From Haplosporangium gracile (taxonomy: Eukaryota > Mortierellomycota > Mortierellomycetes > Mortierellales > Mortierellaceae): a stretch of 16,967 nt of DNA. This document shows positions 1 through 9,124 of this stretch, in pieces; position 1 is the first letter of the stretch; the number at the start of each line of letters is the position of its first letter. Under the pieces are notes generated by a model. That model saw nothing but the letters and a program-made list of their open reading frames with translations, ran no database searches and was not told where the DNA came from. The stretch covers positions 1 through 16,967 of the forward strand of contig JAAAUF010000885.1 of NCBI GenBank assembly GCA_015499985.1, given 5' to 3'. The position numbers were made by a program, and so were the translations under genes.

Positions 1-285
1 AACACAAGTTCAAACACGTTATCATGGATCCAGCAGCGCAGGAGTCCATTGAAGGGAACAGAAAGGAGGCCAGGCGTGCGACACATCTATTCAGACGGCT
101 CAATGGTGCACAAGGGGAAGAAGGAGTGTGCCATGGCGTTCGCAGTCGTAGGAGAGGAACAGGAGGCGGTCCAGGGGACCACAAAAGAATTCGCGTCGTC
201 TGACAAAGTAGAAATAATGGGCTTGATAGCAGGGATCATCGCCACACCCGAGGGCCAGGACCTCAACATTCGACTCGACAACCGG
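1..285 (+). mobile_element. Retroelement RNase H domain remnant, cut by the left edge
   Basis: Frame 1 is open from the first base of the window and reads as an RNase H domain of the type attached to reverse transcriptases. Three acidic positions expected for the catalytic core are visible: Asp in YSDGS (about bases 94-108), Glu in KVEIMGLIAGI (about 208-240), and Asp in IRLDN (268-282). Similarity stops right after that third motif. The following codons to the stop at 331-333 are antisense to a Sel1 repeat, so the domain is cut at its 3' side near 283-287. The last catalytic residue and any downstream element sequence are absent, so this is a dead fragment. In vivo the parent element would have removed RNA from RNA-DNA hybrids. 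The reverse transcriptase would lie left of the window. LINE-type origin is a guess; a free-standing RNase H-like gene is the alternative. Confidence 0.6.
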
Positions 286-1166
286 TCACCCAGCTTGGCA
301 GTCTCAAAGAACCACTCGCTGGCTTCGGAGTAGTTTTGCTGAACATTCTCGCCGTTGAATTACATATTAGCAAGTTCCAGCTGAGCGGCTATGTCTCCAT
401 CCTTGGCAATGTCTTTGAGTGCTCTATTTTTGCTTTAATGTCTTCATCACCTTCTCCATCCATGTTTCTCTCCTTAGATTGTGCAGCGGCGCCCTTGATG
501 TCAGGTTCCTCATTGTCTTCAGGGTTCATGTGCGGCACTCGCGGGGTCTCGACAGTGTTGGGTTGCTCATCCCCTGCAGAATCATCGTCAAACTGGCCAA
601 CGGGTGTATCAGAGAAGAGTTGGGGTCCAGGGGCCGAGGGATTGGGCACATCAATGTGATTGTAGTTTTTTGTCGCTGCCAATTCATCGCCGTATGCAGG
701 GTTCCTTTTGACGGTCGGACTGCCAATGGGGCTCTCCTGCGCAGGTGTTTTTGGAGGGGTCACAGATATTTGTGCTGGATCTTGCTCAGCAACGACGTCC
801 AAGGTGGTACCAGGCACCGCAGCAATACGTACAGGATCAAAACTATCATGTCATTGAGCAAAGTTAATAAATGTTAATGTCACTGAGAGCTGAATAACAA
901 CAAGCACTGCATGCTTAATTGACAAGCCAGCCTCTCCTTATCTGTGAATCATACGCTTTAAGGTCAGGGCCTTTTAAGAATGGAAGCGCCTTGGCCTTGT
1001 GCTGGAGATAGAGTACATCCAGGGAAACCACAAGGACATCCTCCCAGAGTACAATCTCTTTGCCAACAGAGCCATCCTGGTGTGTTGCGGTATAGAATTT
1101 CTTGTTCTTACTGGGTAGACGAATCCCTTGAAGGCCTCCTTCGTGTTGTTCTGCAGAGTGCAGCAT
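285..1166 (-). pseudogene. Broken Sel1-repeat gene, paralogue of the gene at 4606-6089
   Basis: Exon 1 (1166-955) and exon 2 (842 downward) join across a 112-nt GT-AG intron (954-843) and encode the same N-terminal module as the gene at 4606-6089. Shared landmarks are VLWEDVLVV, LPFLKG and, across the splice, DPVRIAAVPGTTLDVV. A Pro/Asp/Glu-rich linker with RNPAYG follows. The original frame ends at TAG (391-389), giving a 221-residue product with no Sel1 repeat. The missing repeat is still readable in another frame: from 416 it reads KDIAKDGDIAAQLELANM, meets an in-frame TAA (362-360), then continues FNGENVQQNYSEASEW and on to AKLGD at 285, where retroelement sequence begins. So there is a frameshift (about 417-424), a nonsense codon and a 3' truncation. 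The start is uncertain: no upstream in-frame ATG exists before a TGA, and the paralogue's N-terminus aligns slightly upstream of 1166. A shortened protein could still be made. Confidence 0.75.
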
Positions 1167-2032
1167 GCGTTCCGCAAAAAGATTGTCCCGTAGAGTGTGG
1201 TTGTGAAGGTAATGGGTGGGTAGGGTGAGTCAGAGGAATGAAAGCGATGAAAGAGGAAGAAAGTGAGATGAATCAGATGGCAGAAGGCCACTCTGACCTT
1301 CTATTTTATGAGCTCAAGGAAAAGCGAGCGGCAGTACCAGTGGACGATTGTTTGTCTTCTCAAAGGCCAGGCCCTGTTGAATTTTATCTACTTCGCGCGC
1401 GTGCACATGCCTCTTTTGCGTGAACAAAGTTTTCATTTTAGGTGCTGGGCATTGTAGTAAACCTGGAGGAATTCAGCTTCTTCTAGGAAGAAAAAGGTGC
1501 TTTGCAAAAGGCCCCACTTGATAACTTTATTAAGACGACTTGCTCAATTGGTTAGGCCTCAATAGTCCTCAAAGAACAAAGGCTCTTAGGACGGGACCTC
1601 TTTGAGTAGCCTAAAGAAGCCTAACCTTTACGAGAAAAAGCAGTGGTCTGTGCCCTGCCAGTCTTTGAAGACTTTGCTCACTCTCAAACATGCAAGTGTG
1701 TTTCCCGTTTCAATACTTTTTCTCTCTCAGCCCCTATTTTCTTTCCCTTACCCGGGAATGTGAGGAAAAAAAAGAACACGTTACTGTGCAAATTGGGTCA
1801 AACAAGAAAATGCAGCGATCAATGTTTTAGGTTTTATATGTTCTTTACTATCATTTCGTAAAGAGAACGTTTTGTCATGGGCAACTCCTCCTTGTTATGT
1901 GCACGTTTTCGTTGTCATGGACACGCCTCTCTTGTCTTTCTTACTGAGAGAAAAAGTATTGAATACTTGAGGGATGGAACAATGGGCTGAGGATTGTTGA
2001 ACAACAGGATCATCGCCTTTTTACTTGGCAGC
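1167..2032. other. Intergenic, no gene seen
   Basis: I see no convincing gene on either strand. The part next to 1166 would be the promoter and leader of the broken Sel1 gene; about 1230-1280 is purine-rich on the + strand, so CT-rich in that gene's sense. A long imperfect inverted repeat lies at 1551-1625. A 15-base palindrome at 1954-1968 (AAGTATT-G-AATACTT) lies about 65 bases beyond the hydrolase stop and could sit in its 3' UTR. The open frames at 1238-1423 and 1643-1861 show no recognisable protein. Confidence 0.6.
1551..1625. repeat. Imperfect inverted repeat, 75 bases
   Basis: The outer arms are GTTAGGC (1551-1557) and GCCTAAC (1619-1625). The inner arms are CTCAAAGA (1568-1575) and TCTTTGAG (1599-1606). 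The arms nest symmetrically around a 23-base centre, so the segment could fold as one interrupted hairpin. There is no coding sequence nearby. It could be a small non-autonomous element remnant or chance; no flanking target duplication is obvious. Confidence 0.4.
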
Positions 2033-2854
2033 CTAGGCAGCCTCAAGGATAAGGTCGGCAACCTCCTTGGGATGGGAGGCAAGGACGGCATGGGAGGAAG
2101 GGATCTTGACAGTCTTCTTGGCCTTCATGCGCTCAGCGAAGAAGGCCTCCATCTCGGGCTGGATTATCTGGTCATTCTGGGCAACAACGTAGTACGAAGG
2201 ATGCTCCTTCCAGGCAGCGGGACCCGAGACATATCCGAAACGAGCAGCATCAAAAGGTCCTTGAGTAGCAGCCATGATCTTAGCTTCCTTCTCATCGATA
2301 TCGGGGGCAAAGTACTTCAGGAACAGATCCTGGGGGAGGGAAAGACGTCCTGCACTGTCGGGGACCAACTGCTGGTTAGCGGGGAGAGCTGTATAGTTCT
2401 TGCGGAGTTCAGTAACAGACTCGCCCTGATCGAGTGCGAAGGCAGCAACGTAGACGAGGGCAGAGATATTAGAGTTGTTATGGGCGGCCTCGGTAATGAC
2501 GAGACCTCCAAAGGAGTGACCGACAAGGACGATGGGGCCAGACTTGATGGTTCCGAGGGCGACCTTAACCTCGGCGACGTCGTCGTCGATCGAGGTGAGG
2601 GGCTCCTGGACGGCGAGGACGTGGTGGCCGGCGGCTTGGAGGTGAGGGATAACGCGGGACCAAGACGAGCCGTCGGCAATGCCTCCGTGGACAAGGACAA
2701 TGTTGATCATTTTCTTGAGGGGTTTGGACTTGTTAGCGGCGTCGGTGACGGTGAAGAGGAGGGTAAGGAATAAGAGGAGGAGTAGGGGCTGTGAAAGGGG
2801 GGGGCCGGAGGAGAGGACTTTTTTTTTAGGGTAGGAGAGAGGCATATTATCCAT
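2033..2854 (-). CDS. Secreted alpha/beta hydrolase, bacterial type
   Basis: A single exon encodes 273 residues from the ATG at 2854. It is an alpha/beta-hydrolase-fold enzyme, probably an esterase or amide/lactone hydrolase; the substrate is unknown. Numbered from 2854, the oxyanion-region HGG is at 56-58, the nucleophile Ser114 lies in GHSFGG, the probable acid is Asp228 in AQNDQII, and the catalytic His is 255 in SSHAVLASHP. The core starting MINIVLVHGG (Met at 2710) matches the compact, roughly 225-residue hydrolases common in bacteria. The 48 residues before it have a KKK n-region, a Leu-rich stretch (PLLLLLFLTLLFTV) and a plausible cleavage after TDA, so a secretory signal. Met at 2845 is an equally good start and keeps the signal. 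The frame stays open to an ATG at 3001, but that extension is unlike any part of the family. It has no introns, unlike the other genes here. Confidence is high for the fold and low for the substrate. Confidence 0.85.
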   Translation of the reverse strand: MDNMPLSYPKKKVLSSGPPLSQPLLLLLFLTLLFTVTDAANKSKPLKKMINIVLVHGGIADGSSWSRVIPHLQAAGHHVLAVQEPLTSIDDDVAEVKVALGTIKSGPIVLVGHSFGGLVITEAAHNNSNISALVYVAAFALDQGESVTELRKNYTALPANQQLVPDSAGRLSLPQDLFLKYFAPDIDEKEAKIMAATQGPFDAARFGYVSGPAAWKEHPSYYVVAQNDQIIQPEMEAFFAERMKAKKTVKIPSSHAVLASHPKEVADLILEAA

Positions 2855-3647
2855 CAAGTAAGAGGACGAGCGAGATGGCAATTGGCGACAATTAAGATGA
2901 GTGACGACTGTGAGCCAAGTAAGCAAACGAGTAAGCAAAGAGGGGCCGGGCCGCCGTGCAATTGGGACGTAGGGTGTCCAGATAGACAATAGGGTATGCA
3001 AATTATTATCCGCGCAATTGGACTTGGCTCATGTAAGAAACAAAAAGACAAGGCGCTCTCTCACTTTGTGTCAAGTCATACAAACTAAACAACTCGACTA
3101 TTTCGGAGAATCAGCGGAGACAATAAAAAAACAAACAGGAAATATTCTGACTTGGACCAACAATTTTTTCACTCGTAAGATGACGAAGTAAGGAAGATAA
3201 ACAGAAGGGTGACAGACGGAGGAGAGGTGCTATTTTTTGGTATTTGTCTGTCCGCTGGAGATGAGAAATTTGCGGTGGCCCTATCGAAAAGAAGGGGCGC
3301 TTCGTTTTTCCCCTATTGTTGTTTATTATATTCAACGATCACTGGTCGTAGATCGTTATTCCTGCCATTCCTGTACTCACCGAAAGGATTTTTTGCAGCA
3401 GGTACATTTACCAATCCGGAGTCAGCTACGATCGAGCAGACTAGCAAAAAACCGACGTGGATACAAAAGTGACAGTCCCCCTTGACAATCTATACACATT
3501 GAAAGCAAATAGGATAATATTCTGGCGTTCTTTTCTTTTGTAGAAAAAAGCCCTTGCAGCAGTCTTGCAAAAGTGTATGTTACATCATCTTCATAGACAT
3601 TTATTTCCCTCATGATCGTATCAATGGTAGGAGTTGCATAATAAAGT

Positions 3648-3662
3648 GTTCACAAAGTGAAC
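3648..3662. repeat. Short perfect hairpin GTTCAC-AAA-GTGAAC
   Basis: Six-base arms around AAA, symmetric and perfect. It lies in non-coding DNA more than 900 bases from either flanking coding region. It could be a dyad protein-binding site or chance. Confidence 0.3.
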
Positions 3663-4413
3663 TTTTCCACGTTTATTTACGCCCATCTGCCCATTCGAGA
3701 TTGAAAAAGAAAAGAAAACTGGCACCAGTTGCGCCCCGCCTTTTGCTTTTACCTTGCATGCAGAAGAAATGCAGGACACTGCGCAGCGCGCTTCGCCAGC
3801 CTCGCCTGTCTCTTCTCGCTCATGTATGAGGGTAGCCTTCTACTTTCTCAGTTATTTTCTTTATCTGCTCGATCACTCTCACGCCGACACTTGCTTGCTT
3901 CTTGTTCTCCGTTTTCCACACATCGAGGGCCTGGATCATGATGTAGGGGTGCATCCGCATAAAATATGTGAGATCGATAGAGGGGACTGGGGGCAACTAC
4001 AACAAGGATGGAAGGCCATTGAAAAGAAAGTTCAACCAGAAGGTGCGTCATCACACCTCCGTAAATGGGGACTCATCATAGAGCTCTCCTCTAGGCTCGA
4101 GTTGCTTTGATTGGGCACTGGGTTGCGCCACCAAATGCAAAATCAGGGTAATAAAACGATTCTAAAGGAAGACAGCCTTCTTTTGACTTAAGAATGTAAT
4201 TAGACCAGATGTGCGTGCTTATTTGTACTATTTCGTAGCGACAATGCACCATTGTGTCGTATTTGCTGATGTCACTAAATGCAATACAGCTGCAGATGTT
4301 TATTTCTATCTCGCGCTGAACGTTTTGAAAAAAGTGTCCAACTATTCATTAATGGGCAGTATTCACGACTGTCTATTTTGAATGCATTTGAATCGGTAGT
4401 AGGATAGTATTTT

Positions 4414-4442
4414 GGACATGGTCGACTTCCCGTGACATGTCC
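4414..4442. repeat. Short inverted repeat GGACATG / CATGTCC
   Basis: Perfect seven-base arms (4414-4420 and 4436-4442) separated by 15 bases, roughly 165 bases beyond the stop of the Sel1 gene. Function is not evident. Confidence 0.3.
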
Positions 4443-4605
4443 TTGAGTAGACAAAAAAAAAAAGATGAGCAGCGTGTAAGACCCAAAAAAAAGCTCCCGT
4501 TAGCTACTTGATGAGGCGATGCTCGACGGACCAGGGTCTGCATGCCCAAAACAAGATGGTCCAGACCATTCTATTCAAGTTTGACGCCGACTAATTATAT
4601 TTTTG

Positions 4606-6089
4606 TTAAGTGTTAATGGTCTGCTTCTTAAGAATCTCTATGTGGTGCAACACTTGCGGATCGCCTTGCACAGCCGCCTTTTGGTACCACTCCATGGCCT
4701 TTGCGAAATCCTGCGGGACACCATGACCATAATGATAGAGACAGCCCAGGTTCATCTGTGCCGCTGTAGCGCCCTGCTCAGCAGCCTTGAGGTACCACTC
4801 GATCGCCTTGAGGTAATTCCGGTCAGTGCCCTGTCCATGCTCGTACAAGAACCCCAGGTTCGTCTGTGCCTGTGAGAACCCCTGTATAGCGGCCTTGTGG
4901 TACCACTCGATTGCCTTTGAGTACTCCTGTGCTCGCTCGTACATGAAGCCAATGTTGATCTGGGCGGGCGGGTTTCCTTGCAAGGCAGCCTTAAAGTACC
5001 ATGACATCGCCTTGGCTTCGTCTCGGGGGACACCTTGACCTCGCTCATACATGAATCCGACACAGCACTGGGCGTTGATGTTTCCTTGCTCGGCTGCCTT
5101 GCGATACCATTCCAAGGCCTTTTCAAAGTCCTGAGGGACGCCCTGACCTGTACCGTATCGACGTGCGACCTCAACCTGGGCTTCTGCGTTTCCTTGATTA
5201 GCCTTGTCCAGAACCCTGTCTATGGCTGAGGGGCTGTTATGGACCTGGTTGAGATTGTATTCGTCCTTGCTTGGTAGTGCAGGGGGAGGCGAAGCATCCG
5301 AAAGTCGACTGGACTTATTTGGCGTCTGTGCGGCAACAACGGCGTGTTGTGAGCCAGCGGGAAGTGAGCCGTTGTGCTTTGCAATGGGGTTGGAGTAGAC
5401 GTCGCTGCTGTTCTGGGTTGACACGGGTGGGGCTGGCGTGGGTGGAGTTGCTGTAATTGTTCCTTCGACATGGGTGTGAGTGTGAGTACGGTTGGTATAA
5501 GCGGGTTCTGGATAAGTATCGTCTGAGTCCTCGATCTCTGCTTTGGAGTGTTCTGTCCGCGCTTTGTCGATATTTGTATTGTTGTTATTGAGATAGTGAT
5601 CCGTTAGAGTTGTTGTTGTTGCTGATGTGGTTGTTGACCCGAAGTCTGACTTGGAGCTGGCGTGCTCTGGTTGGATTGTTGTTGTCGTTGGATTATCCAC
5701 AATCACTTCCAGAATGATGGCGGGGATCGCGGCTACCCTGCGAGGTTCGAGACTATTTTGGTAAAAGGAGCCAACAATTTGTCAGCAACAAAAAGAAAGG
5801 TTCACAGGATGCGATTTTGCACAGTAACAGTAGAGACAACTTACTATTGGAAGTCTTTACCCTTGAGAAAGGGGAGGACTCTTGAATCCTGTTGAATAAA
5901 GAGCGCATTAGGGTATACCACAAGGATGTCGTTCCAGAGGATGACGCTCTTGTCGGAGACAGGGTCATAGTGAGTAGTGATGTAAATAATCTTGTTGGAG
6001 CCGAGAGGTCCAACGCGAACTGGCTGGACACCCTCCTGAGGTTGCTTTGGCTTTAGTTTTGAAAGAAGCCTTTGTAGTCCTGAAGGCAT
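4606..6089 (-). CDS. Sel1-repeat (HCP-like) protein with fungal N-terminal module
   Basis: Two exons, 6089-5845 and 5752-4606, joined over a 92-nt intron (5844-5753; GTAAGT donor, AATAG acceptor), encode 463 residues. The intron is phase 2 and its removal is needed to read KGKDFQYLEPRRVAAIP. Residues about 20-105 form the N-terminal module shared with the pseudogene at 285-1166 (VILWNDILVV, LPFLKGKDF, then an aliphatic strand ending VIVDN). Residues about 105-265 are a low-complexity linker rich in Thr, Asn, Ser and Pro, including alternating Thr-His. Residues about 270-452 hold five Sel1 repeats, for example GQGVPQDFEKALEWYRKAAEQG; the third is short, lacking the GxGVxxD turn. Sel1 arrays are alpha-helical scaffolds that hold signalling or chitin-synthesis partners; the partner here is unknown. 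There is no signal peptide or membrane segment, so it is probably cytoplasmic. It is divergent from gamma-tubulin, 870 bases away. Confidence 0.85.
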
Positions 6090-6959
6090 CGTCTAAGCTG
6101 GGTGTGAAGTGGTGAATGCTGAATGGAATGTGAAGTAGGGAAGTGAGGCTGAATGAGGGTAAGGAATGAGAAGAAGGAGTGGCGGGCGGAGGAAAAGCGA
6201 AAAGAAGAAGAAAGAGAAGAAAGGAAAGAATAAAAAGAAGGATACACTTAGGAAAGTCGAAGGTGTGGGCGAGGACAATTGAGATGGTCCAGGCACAGAG
6301 CGGCGTTTAGGCTAGTGTCTGTCTGTGGATTTGAAAGGGAGGAGAGACCTGCTTGCATTCGTTAAGTGCTATTGCCTTCTTCCCGAGTCCACGCTGTCGA
6401 GTCTCCTTCCTTGTCTCGTATTGTAATTTCAATATGCATGCGTTGCAAGTGGCAAAGTATTAATATTAAAGTGTCATCATCAATTGCTCCATGGTAAAGA
6501 AGGGTCAATTTATATGGTACATGGACAAAAAGTATATAATATATTTTCTGTACGTGATGGACGGAGGCAGGGATCGTTATTCCTGGATCTTTTAGCGGCA
6601 ACTCGCACCTAAGGACCATAATATATTACTTTGCACTTTGTCTTGTTACTGTGTCCAAGCCTTACTTTCCTTCTTCTACGGTCGTACACGTATACCCCTG
6701 CTTCTCCTCATTATAGACATCAAACAGTTGTCCTAGCAAGCATACCAGCACAAGCGCGATATATTGAGATGAAACCCGAGGGTTGTCTTGTCTTAAGAAG
6801 AACAAAGCAACCAAAAATTCAAAGTCAAATGCGAGAGTGTGGCTTAGTCCTACAGGTCACTTTGCTTCGTGCTCGCGTTTTTCTTTGAGCGGGAACAAAG
6901 GACTTTTTTTTCTTATTTCACTTCACGACCAACACAACAGACATAAAACACTCACAGCC
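6090..6959. promoter_or_regulatory. Divergent intergenic region between Sel1 gene and gamma-tubulin
   Basis: About 870 bases separate the two start codons, so both promoters should lie here. The Sel1 side carries a strong CT-rich tract in that gene's sense (6161-6241). The gamma-tubulin side has a T/C-rich run (about 6905-6930) followed by a leader rich in CA and AC up to the ATG. The middle (about 6440-6560) is AT-rich with several TATA-like strings, such as TATATAATATATT near 6532. Open frames at 6362-6619 (-) and 6631-6888 (+) have no recognisable product. Confidence 0.5.
6161..6241 (-). promoter_or_regulatory. CT-rich leader/promoter tract of the Sel1 gene
   Basis: Nearly all bases are purines on the + strand, so this is a polypyrimidine tract 72-152 bases before the Sel1 ATG in sense orientation. 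Such tracts are common near transcription starts in filamentous fungi. A similar tract precedes UBR1 at about 16611-16675 and, weaker, the broken Sel1 gene at about 1230-1280. Confidence 0.45.
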
Positions 6960-9124
6960 ATGCCACGAGAAATCATCACCATCCAGGCAGGACAGTGTGG
7001 AAACCAGAGTAATAATACAGCGCACACAGCTCGCAACTAGAGGAATCAGCGGCATCACAACCATGCTCACTCCAGGAACAACCAATAAATAATAAACATC
7101 CGCTGACACCTGCTGTTGCCTTTTACTTTTTTTGTGCATTCCTAGTCGGACAGGAGTTTTGGGCTCAGTTGTGTGCAGAGCACGGAATCAGCAAGGACGG
7201 AACTCTGGAGGACTATGCTACCGAGACTGGCGACCGTAAGGATGTCTTCTTCTACCAGGTACGTAGGAGCGACAGCGAGAACAATGAAAAACTGCAGACA
7301 AGTTGTCGCGGTAGCTTGTGCGTTGTCTTTTTGCTGGACAAAACAACGGAAGGAATGCATAGCACGCCACCATTTTTATTTTTTATTTTGTTTATGCTTT
7401 CGGACCGTTGTTTGCATTCATAATTACAATAATACTGTACTTTCTCCTCTTGTTGTAATATGTATTAGGCTGATGATGAACACTATATCCCACGCGCTAT
7501 TCTCCTCGACCTGGAACCAAGAGTACGTCCAACATAAAATAACAACAGGGCGCGCTTGACGATGCTATATACAACGGCCAAGAAAAACAGTAGGCAAGGA
7601 AGGGAAACATCAGGATAAACTAACACTTGTGGGACTTTTTTTAACTTGAAATTTTAATAGGTCATTAATACAATCACGTCGTCACCATACGCAAACCTCT
7701 ACAATCCTGAAAACATCTTCCTCTCCAAGGACGGCGGCGGTGCCGGGAACAACTGGTCGCTCGGTTACGGATCTGGCGAGCGTGAGGCTGAGGAAATCCT
7801 CGAAAAACTGGACAGGGAAGCTGATGGGAGTGATTCGCTCGAAGGGTTTATGCTGTTGCACTCGATTGCGGGAGGTACAGGATCTGGACTGGGATCTTTC
7901 TTGTTGGAGAGGTTGAATGACCGGTACCCCAAGAAGCTGATTCAAACTTATTCGGTGTTTCCGAATAATGAGGAGATGTCGGATGTAGTTGTGCAGCCTT
8001 ATAACAGCATGTTGAGTTTGAAGCGGTTGACTCAAAATGCGGACTGTGTCGTTGTCTTGGATAATGCGGCGTTGACCAGGATTGCGTGTGATCGGTTGCA
8101 TATCCCTAACCCGACTTGGGCCCAGACCAACCAGCTTGTAAGTCCCTTTTGTCCCTTGTTTTGACCCGCATGAGATATTTTTTCTCCGCACTCGCACATT
8201 CATAATTTATATGCTAAGTAACTCTTTAACGCGGAAAAAATATATAGGTGTCGACGGTAATGTCGGCAAGTACAACGACGCTTCGATACCCAGGATACAT
8301 GAACAACGACCTCGTCGGCATGATCGCCTCCTTGATCCCCACCCCAAAATGCCACTTCCTCCAGACCTCCTACACCCCCTTTACGAGTGACGGGATCGAT
8401 CAGACGAAATCTGTGAGAAAGACAACTGTCCTGGACGTGATGCGTCGGCTCTTACAGCCCAAGAACAGGATGGTCTCAACCACGCCCTCCAAGAAGAGTT
8501 GTTATGTTTCGATCCTCAATATCATCCAGGGAGAGGCTGATCCTACTGATGTAAGTTTCTCAGAGGGAATGAAGTTCAAAAAAACGAGTAGGGCAGACCT
8601 TTACGTTTTTATTTTGTTGCAGGCAACTGACTTGTTTGCTTTGCATTTGAATTTTTTATTATAGGTGCACAAGTCGTTGCTGAGAATTCGGGAGAGGAGG
8701 CTGGCGTCGTTTATTCCTTGGGGTCCTGCCAGTATCCAAGTTGCACTGACCAAGAAATCGCCCTACGTTCAGACCCCACACCGCGTCAGCGGACTCATGC
8801 TCGCCAACCATACCAGTATCGCTTCTGTACGTCTCACGCCAGTACTTCCCGCGAGTTTTCTATTGTTATTTTGTTACAACACTTACGTTCAACATTCATA
8901 TTAACCCTTATTTTTCATCGCATGCGACCTAATAGTTGTTCAAAAGGACATGCGACCAATTCGATAAGCTGCGGAAACGAAACGCGTTCTTGGAGCCCTA
9001 CAGACAAGGGTCGTTGTTCCAGGATGGATTGGAAGAATTCGACGAGTCCAGAGAAGTTGTCCAGGATCTCATCAACGAGTACGAGGCCTGTGAGAACCCC
9101 GACTATGTCAACTACGGTCAGTAG
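6960..9124 (+). CDS. TUBG: Gamma-tubulin
   Basis: Seven exons: 6960-7008, 7146-7258, 7469-7522, 7661-8137, 8248-8550, 8665-8826 and 8936-9124. They encode 448 residues, the usual length. All six introns are GT-AG, 109-210 nt, and every junction restores the family sequence. The start [16 protein letters not shown] and the joined [10 protein letters not shown] identify gamma- rather than alpha- or beta-tubulin. So do the GGGAGNNW loop (residues 97-104), [12 protein letters not shown] and a C-terminus ending PDYVNYGQ without an acidic tail. The tubulin GTP-binding signature AGGTGSG is at 142-148. The protein forms the gamma-tubulin complex at spindle pole bodies and cytoplasmic nucleation sites, templating microtubule assembly. 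The upstream frame is open to about 6783, but homology fixes the ATG at 6960, which has GCC just before it. Convergent with UBR1, with stops 182 bases apart. No defects seen; it should be functional. Confidence 0.97.

Larger units (their letters stand above)
2855..4605. other. Long intergenic region, no gene recognised
   Basis: No frame here carries a recognisable domain or a convincing exon series, and I found no tRNA or rRNA. The right part would hold the 3' UTR of the Sel1 gene and the left part the promoter and leader of the hydrolase. Open frames at 3209-3472, 3554-3829, 3754-4110 and 3848-4054 overlap each other on different frames and look like chance. Short hairpins occur at 3648-3662 and 4414-4442. 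An A-run lies at 4452-4463. Confidence 0.5.

Noticed and set aside
389..430. Programmed frameshift as an explanation for the Sel1 frame change at 417-424
   Set aside because: A TAA follows within 20 codons in the new frame and the gene then runs into retroelement sequence, so no product with full repeats could result. Decay is simpler.
336..877. Overlapping + strand open frames (336-659 and 419-877)
   Set aside because: Both are antisense to exon 2 of the broken Sel1 gene and show no protein family features.
1994..2773. 259-codon open frame on the + strand
   Set aside because: Fully antisense to the hydrolase, which has a catalytic triad and family motifs. The + frame is Gly/Asp/Leu-rich with no domain, a typical shadow of codon bias.
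2855..3001. N-terminal extension of the hydrolase to the ATG at 3001
   Set aside because: It would bury the signal peptide behind about 49 residues with no family counterpart. Starts at 2854 or 2845 give a sensible secretory protein.
3754..4110. 118-codon + strand frame, with 3848-4054 on the minus strand
   Set aside because: The two frames overlap on opposite strands, neither has a recognisable domain, and no flanking exon could be joined to either.
6362..6619. 85-codon minus-strand frame in the divergent intergenic region
   Set aside because: AT-rich, no recognisable domain, and it lies where both flanking genes need promoter sequence.
7682..8203. 173-codon open frame on the minus strand
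   Set aside because: Antisense to gamma-tubulin exon 4 and without any recognisable domain.
9112..9124. Possible extra splice donor (GGTCAG) at the end of gamma-tubulin
   Set aside because: The protein is already full length at 448 residues with a normal fungal C-terminus, and TAG follows immediately. No downstream exon fits.
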